DNA of 33,171 bases from JAVZLH01 sp038883475 (lineage in GTDB: Archaea; Thermoproteota; Bathyarchaeia; Bathyarchaeales; Bathycorpusculaceae): assembly GCA_038883475.1 (NCBI GenBank), contig JAVZMA010000013.1, positions 1-33,171 on the forward strand, written 5' to 3'. The position numbers and the translations under genes are program-made. Under the pieces are notes generated by a model that worked only from the letters and a program-made list of their open reading frames with translations, was not told where the DNA came from and made no database searches. Shown one piece after another: positions 30,995 to 33,171 of this stretch (positions within the stretch are counted from its first letter, which is position 1; each line of letters begins with the position of its first letter).

Positions 30995-32251
30995 ATGGAA
31001 AACTTCAAAGTGAAAGATGCCTCCCTAGCGGATAAGGGGCATATGCAAATTGAATGGGCTTCAAAACACATGCCAGTTCTAAACCAAATCAAAAAACGAT
31101 TTGAAAAGGAAAAACCCTTAAAAGGCTTAACTTTGGGCGCATGTCTTCACGTGACAAAGGAAACAGCAGTTCTCGTAGAAGCGCTCATTGCGGGCGGCGC
31201 CAAAGTTGCTTTGTGCGGTTCTAACCCTCTTTCTACACAGGATGATGTTGCCGCGGCTTTAACTGAAAAAGGGGTTAAGGTTTTTGCTTGGCGGGGGCAA
31301 ACAACAGAGGAATATTACTGGTGCGTGGAGCGGGTTGTTGACCAAAAGCCCGTGATAACGCTTGATGACGGTGCAGACCTTGTTGGCACAGTCCACAGCA
31401 AAAGAACTGAAGTGTTGTCAAGGATTAAGGGTGGAACTGAAGAGACGACGACTGGTGTTTTGCGGCTTCGTGCTATGGAAAAATCAGGCACGTTAAAATA
31501 TGCTATAATAGCCGTTAACGACGCCCACACGAAATATTTGTTTGACAACCGTTACGGAACTGGGCAAAGCACAATAGACGGAATCCTAAGAGCCACAAAC
31601 ATTCTTTTAGCTGGAAAAAACTTTGTAGTTTGTGGTTACGGATGGTGCGCTCGGGGGATAGCCCAAAAAGCTCGTGGAATGGGAGCAAACGTCATAGTTA
31701 CTGAAGTCAACCCTTTAAGGGCACTTGAAGCTGCAATGGACGGTTTCCGCGTTATGCCCATAGCCGAAGCGGCATCCATAGGCGACATATTTGTAACCTC
31801 CACTGGCGACGTAAGTGTGATAAGGAAAGAGCACATGCAAAAAATGAAAGACGGCGCAATACTCGCCAACAGCGGACACTTCAATGTGGAGATAAACATT
31901 AAAGACTTGGAAGAACTGGCGGTTTCAAAGAGGAAGATAAGGCAAAACTTGGACGAATACATGCTAAAAGATGGGCGAAAACTGTATCTGCTGGCGGAAG
32001 GGCGACTCGTAAACCTAGCGGCGGCAGAAGGACATCCATCCGAAGTAATGGATATGTCTTTTGCAAACCAAGCGCTCTGTGTGGAATACTTAGCGGAAAA
32101 CGAGAAGATGCTTCCTAAGGTTTATTCGGTGCCTAAGGAAATCGATGAGGCAGTTGCGAGGCTGAAACTCGAAGCTATGCGGATAAAGATAGACGAGCTT
32201 ACGGAGGAGCAGAAGAAGTATTTGGCAACATGGGAAATGGGAACTACATGA
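30995..32251 (+). CDS. ahcY: S-adenosylhomocysteine (or S-inosylhomocysteine) hydrolase
   Basis: 418 residues of the AhcY family. It shows ACLHVTKETAVLVEAL (substrate segment, 49-64), ITLDDGADL (about 121-129), GGTEETTTG (146-154), K180 and D184 before NRYGTGQS, and the NAD-binding GYGWCARG (214-221). Near the C-terminus are NSGHFNVEI and the end LATWEMGTT. The enzyme cleaves SAH to homocysteine plus adenosine and so relieves product inhibition of methyltransferases. Because it follows an SAH-type deaminase, the true substrate may be S-inosylhomocysteine, as for the methanogen homologue; sequence alone does not decide. The usual Asp in GHFD is Asn here. Confidence 0.92.
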   Translation: MENFKVKDASLADKGHMQIEWASKHMPVLNQIKKRFEKEKPLKGLTLGACLHVTKETAVLVEALIAGGAKVALCGSNPLSTQDDVAAALTEKGVKVFAWRGQTTEEYYWCVERVVDQKPVITLDDGADLVGTVHSKRTEVLSRIKGGTEETTTGVLRLRAMEKSGTLKYAIIAVNDAHTKYLFDNRYGTGQSTIDGILRATNILLAGKNFVVCGYGWCARGIAQKARGMGANVIVTEVNPLRALEAAMDGFRVMPIAEAASIGDIFVTSTGDVSVIRKEHMQKMKDGAILANSGHFNVEINIKDLEELAVSKRKIRQNLDEYMLKDGRKLYLLAEGRLVNLAAAEGHPSEVMDMSFANQALCVEYLAENEKMLPKVYSVPKEIDEAVARLKLEAMRIKIDELTEEQKKYLATWEMGTT

Positions 32252-32324
32252 TTATGAGCCCTAAAGAAATGGTAAACTTTAAAAGCTTAAAAATGATAAA
32301 CATGGCTTTGCAGTGGTGATGTGA

Positions 32325-32705
32325 ATGGTTAGTAAAGATCAATCAATAGGTGGAGTAATACTGCTTGTATGTGTTGTTATCGCCATCTTCTACATAGTAA
32401 CATTGTTCTATCCCAAATGGCTTGTAGACCTAGGCTGGGCAAGCGACGCAAATGCCATTCAATTTTGGGTCATAGCTATCCCCGTTTTCATAGCCTTTGT
32501 TGCAGTAATGGGCATAGGTGCGTGGATAGGTTGGACAATGGCAACAACACCACCGCCAAAACCAATAGAAGAAATTACAGCGGAAATGGAGGAAAAGAAA
32601 GAGGAAGAGAAGCCTGAAACAGCAGAAAAGCCAGTGGAAGAGGCGAAAGCGGCAGAAGAACCTTCAGAAGAAGAAAAGAAGAAGAAAAAGAAAAGCGAAA
32701 AGTAA
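32325..32705 (+). CDS. membrane protein with two TM segments and charged tail
   Basis: 126 residues. Two hydrophobic stretches lie at about 10-28 (GVILLVCVVIAIFYIVTLF) and 46-70 (FWVIAIPVFIAFVAVMGIG). A TPPPKPIEE linker and a 45-residue tail of Glu, Lys and Ala (EKKEEEKPETAEK and KKKKKKSEK) follow and probably lie in the cytoplasm. Function unknown. The ATG follows gtggtgatgtg. A TATA-like actttaaaag near 32276 suggests its own promoter. Confidence 0.7.
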   Translation: MVSKDQSIGGVILLVCVVIAIFYIVTLFYPKWLVDLGWASDANAIQFWVIAIPVFIAFVAVMGIGAWIGWTMATTPPPKPIEEITAEMEEKKEEEKPETAEKPVEEAKAAEEPSEEEKKKKKKSEK

Positions 32706-32796
32706 GGGCTCTCCACCGGTTTCATCTTCATCTAAGAATAACTGAACTTGGAAAATGCCAGCAATTCTTTTGTGGTTAAACACTTTTCTAAATTTG

Positions 32797-33171
32797 TTAT
32801 AAGCCTAGAATTTTTAATGCGAAATATAGGGCAAAATGAACGGCAACAGAAACGCCCACTATAATCACAACGGCTTTTGGAGAAACAAGCAAATAAGAGG
32901 TTTCCTCGCCTTTAGGCTGTATTTCATATTCCTTGATCTCGTGAGTTTCCCTGTTAATACGAACAAGCGCCGTGAACTTTTTCATTTCAACCTCAACAGT
33001 GTAAACTTCCTCCTCAAGCGAAACCCGTTTTGGCTTCAAGCCTCCCTTATGCCCAATCCTTTTCAAAAAACCAGTAGCTATCGCTGTAACAGTTTCTGCG
33101 TTTAATTCTTTAGGCTGTGGAGTAGCTGACGTAAGCGCGCCCGGTGTTCTCCTTTGTAGGGCGGTTGCCAA
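32797..33171 (-). CDS. C-terminal membrane-anchored protein, cut by window end
   Basis: At least 124 residues read in from the right window edge. The first visible codon is TTG, so it may be the real start or an internal Leu; I treat the gene as partial. It shows a Pro/Thr-rich beginning and a helix (NAETVTAIATGFLKRIGHK). A beta region with EEEVYTVEVEMKKFTALV and RINRETHEIKEYEI, like a small PepSY-type domain, comes next. One transmembrane helix near the end (VIIVGVSVAVHFALYFALK) completes it. Function unknown. Confidence 0.6.
   Translation of the reverse strand: MATALQRRTPGALTSATPQPKELNAETVTAIATGFLKRIGHKGGLKPKRVSLEEEVYTVEVEMKKFTALVRINRETHEIKEYEIQPKGEETSYLLVSPKAVVIIVGVSVAVHFALYFALKILGL

Noticed and set aside
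1..33171. CRISPR arrays, insertion sequences, rRNA or replication origin
   Set aside because: I read for regular spaced repeats, transposase motifs and terminal inverted repeats and found none; no Orc1/Cdc6 gene or origin-box pattern is visible.

Overview
The window is archaeal. It carries archaeal/eukaryal-type ribosomal proteins (S6e, S24e, S27ae, S19, L2, L23, L4, L3), aIF2 gamma, RpoE' (Rpb7), Spt4, a GTP-dependent dephospho-CoA kinase, a two-subunit phosphomevalonate dehydratase and a fused formaldehyde-activating enzyme/hexulose-phosphate synthase. Several genes start with TTG, and TATA-like boxes lie close to start codons. The mix fits an uncultured Bathyarchaeia-like lineage. That placement is inference, because no rRNA gene is present.

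Layout. 1-1803 (+): the C-terminal end of a p27-autoantigen-like protein, an unrecognised 170-aa protein, thymidylate kinase and a small coiled-coil/Cys4 protein. 1952-4841 (+): a SAMHD1-like HD phosphohydrolase and both subunits of phosphomevalonate dehydratase of the archaeal mevalonate route. 4888-6103: tRNA-Glu(UUC) with an odd T-loop base, a RelBE-type toxin-antitoxin pair, a hairpin-rich spacer and a formamidase pseudogene with an internal deletion. 6112-9487: a nucleotidyltransferase-like protein (+), then a permease and metallophosphoesterase pair (-). 9639-12146 (+): a DapA-family aldolase and an M32 carboxypeptidase whose 5' end looks frameshifted. 12143-15196: a small membrane protein (-), the HTH-Fae-Hps fusion (+) and an MFS transporter (-).

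15340-22283 (+) is the conserved archaeal information-processing cluster: rps6e, aif2g, PIN/Fcf1-like, rpoE', spt4, dephospho-CoA kinase, rps24e, rps27ae and a SecB-like candidate. It is interrupted at 17084-19493 by a secreted esterase with a structured leader and by a membrane zinc-ribbon gene on the other strand. 22399 (+) is a membrane-anchored OB-fold protein. 23127-26429 (-) is the start of the S10-type ribosomal operon (L3-L4-L23-L2-S19), which stops after S19. 26600-29503: a pyrE-like gene (+), then a 35-aa ORF, a GIY-YIG protein and an APS-kinase-like gene (-), and an APH-fold kinase (-). 29598-32251 (+): a nucleoside/SAH deaminase followed by an AhcY homologue, which together could recycle S-adenosylhomocysteine. 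The end holds two small membrane proteins, the last cut by the window edge.

The most striking item is the bifunctional formaldehyde enzyme with an added N-terminal helix-turn-helix region of about 90 residues. Its own promoter carries repeated CCGACA/TGTCGG motifs, which suggests (unproven) an enzyme that senses its substrate state and regulates itself. No stretch over 300 bases lacks a gene; the longest, 5526-5818 (293 bases), contains the hairpins described. I saw no CRISPR array, insertion sequence, rRNA or replication origin.
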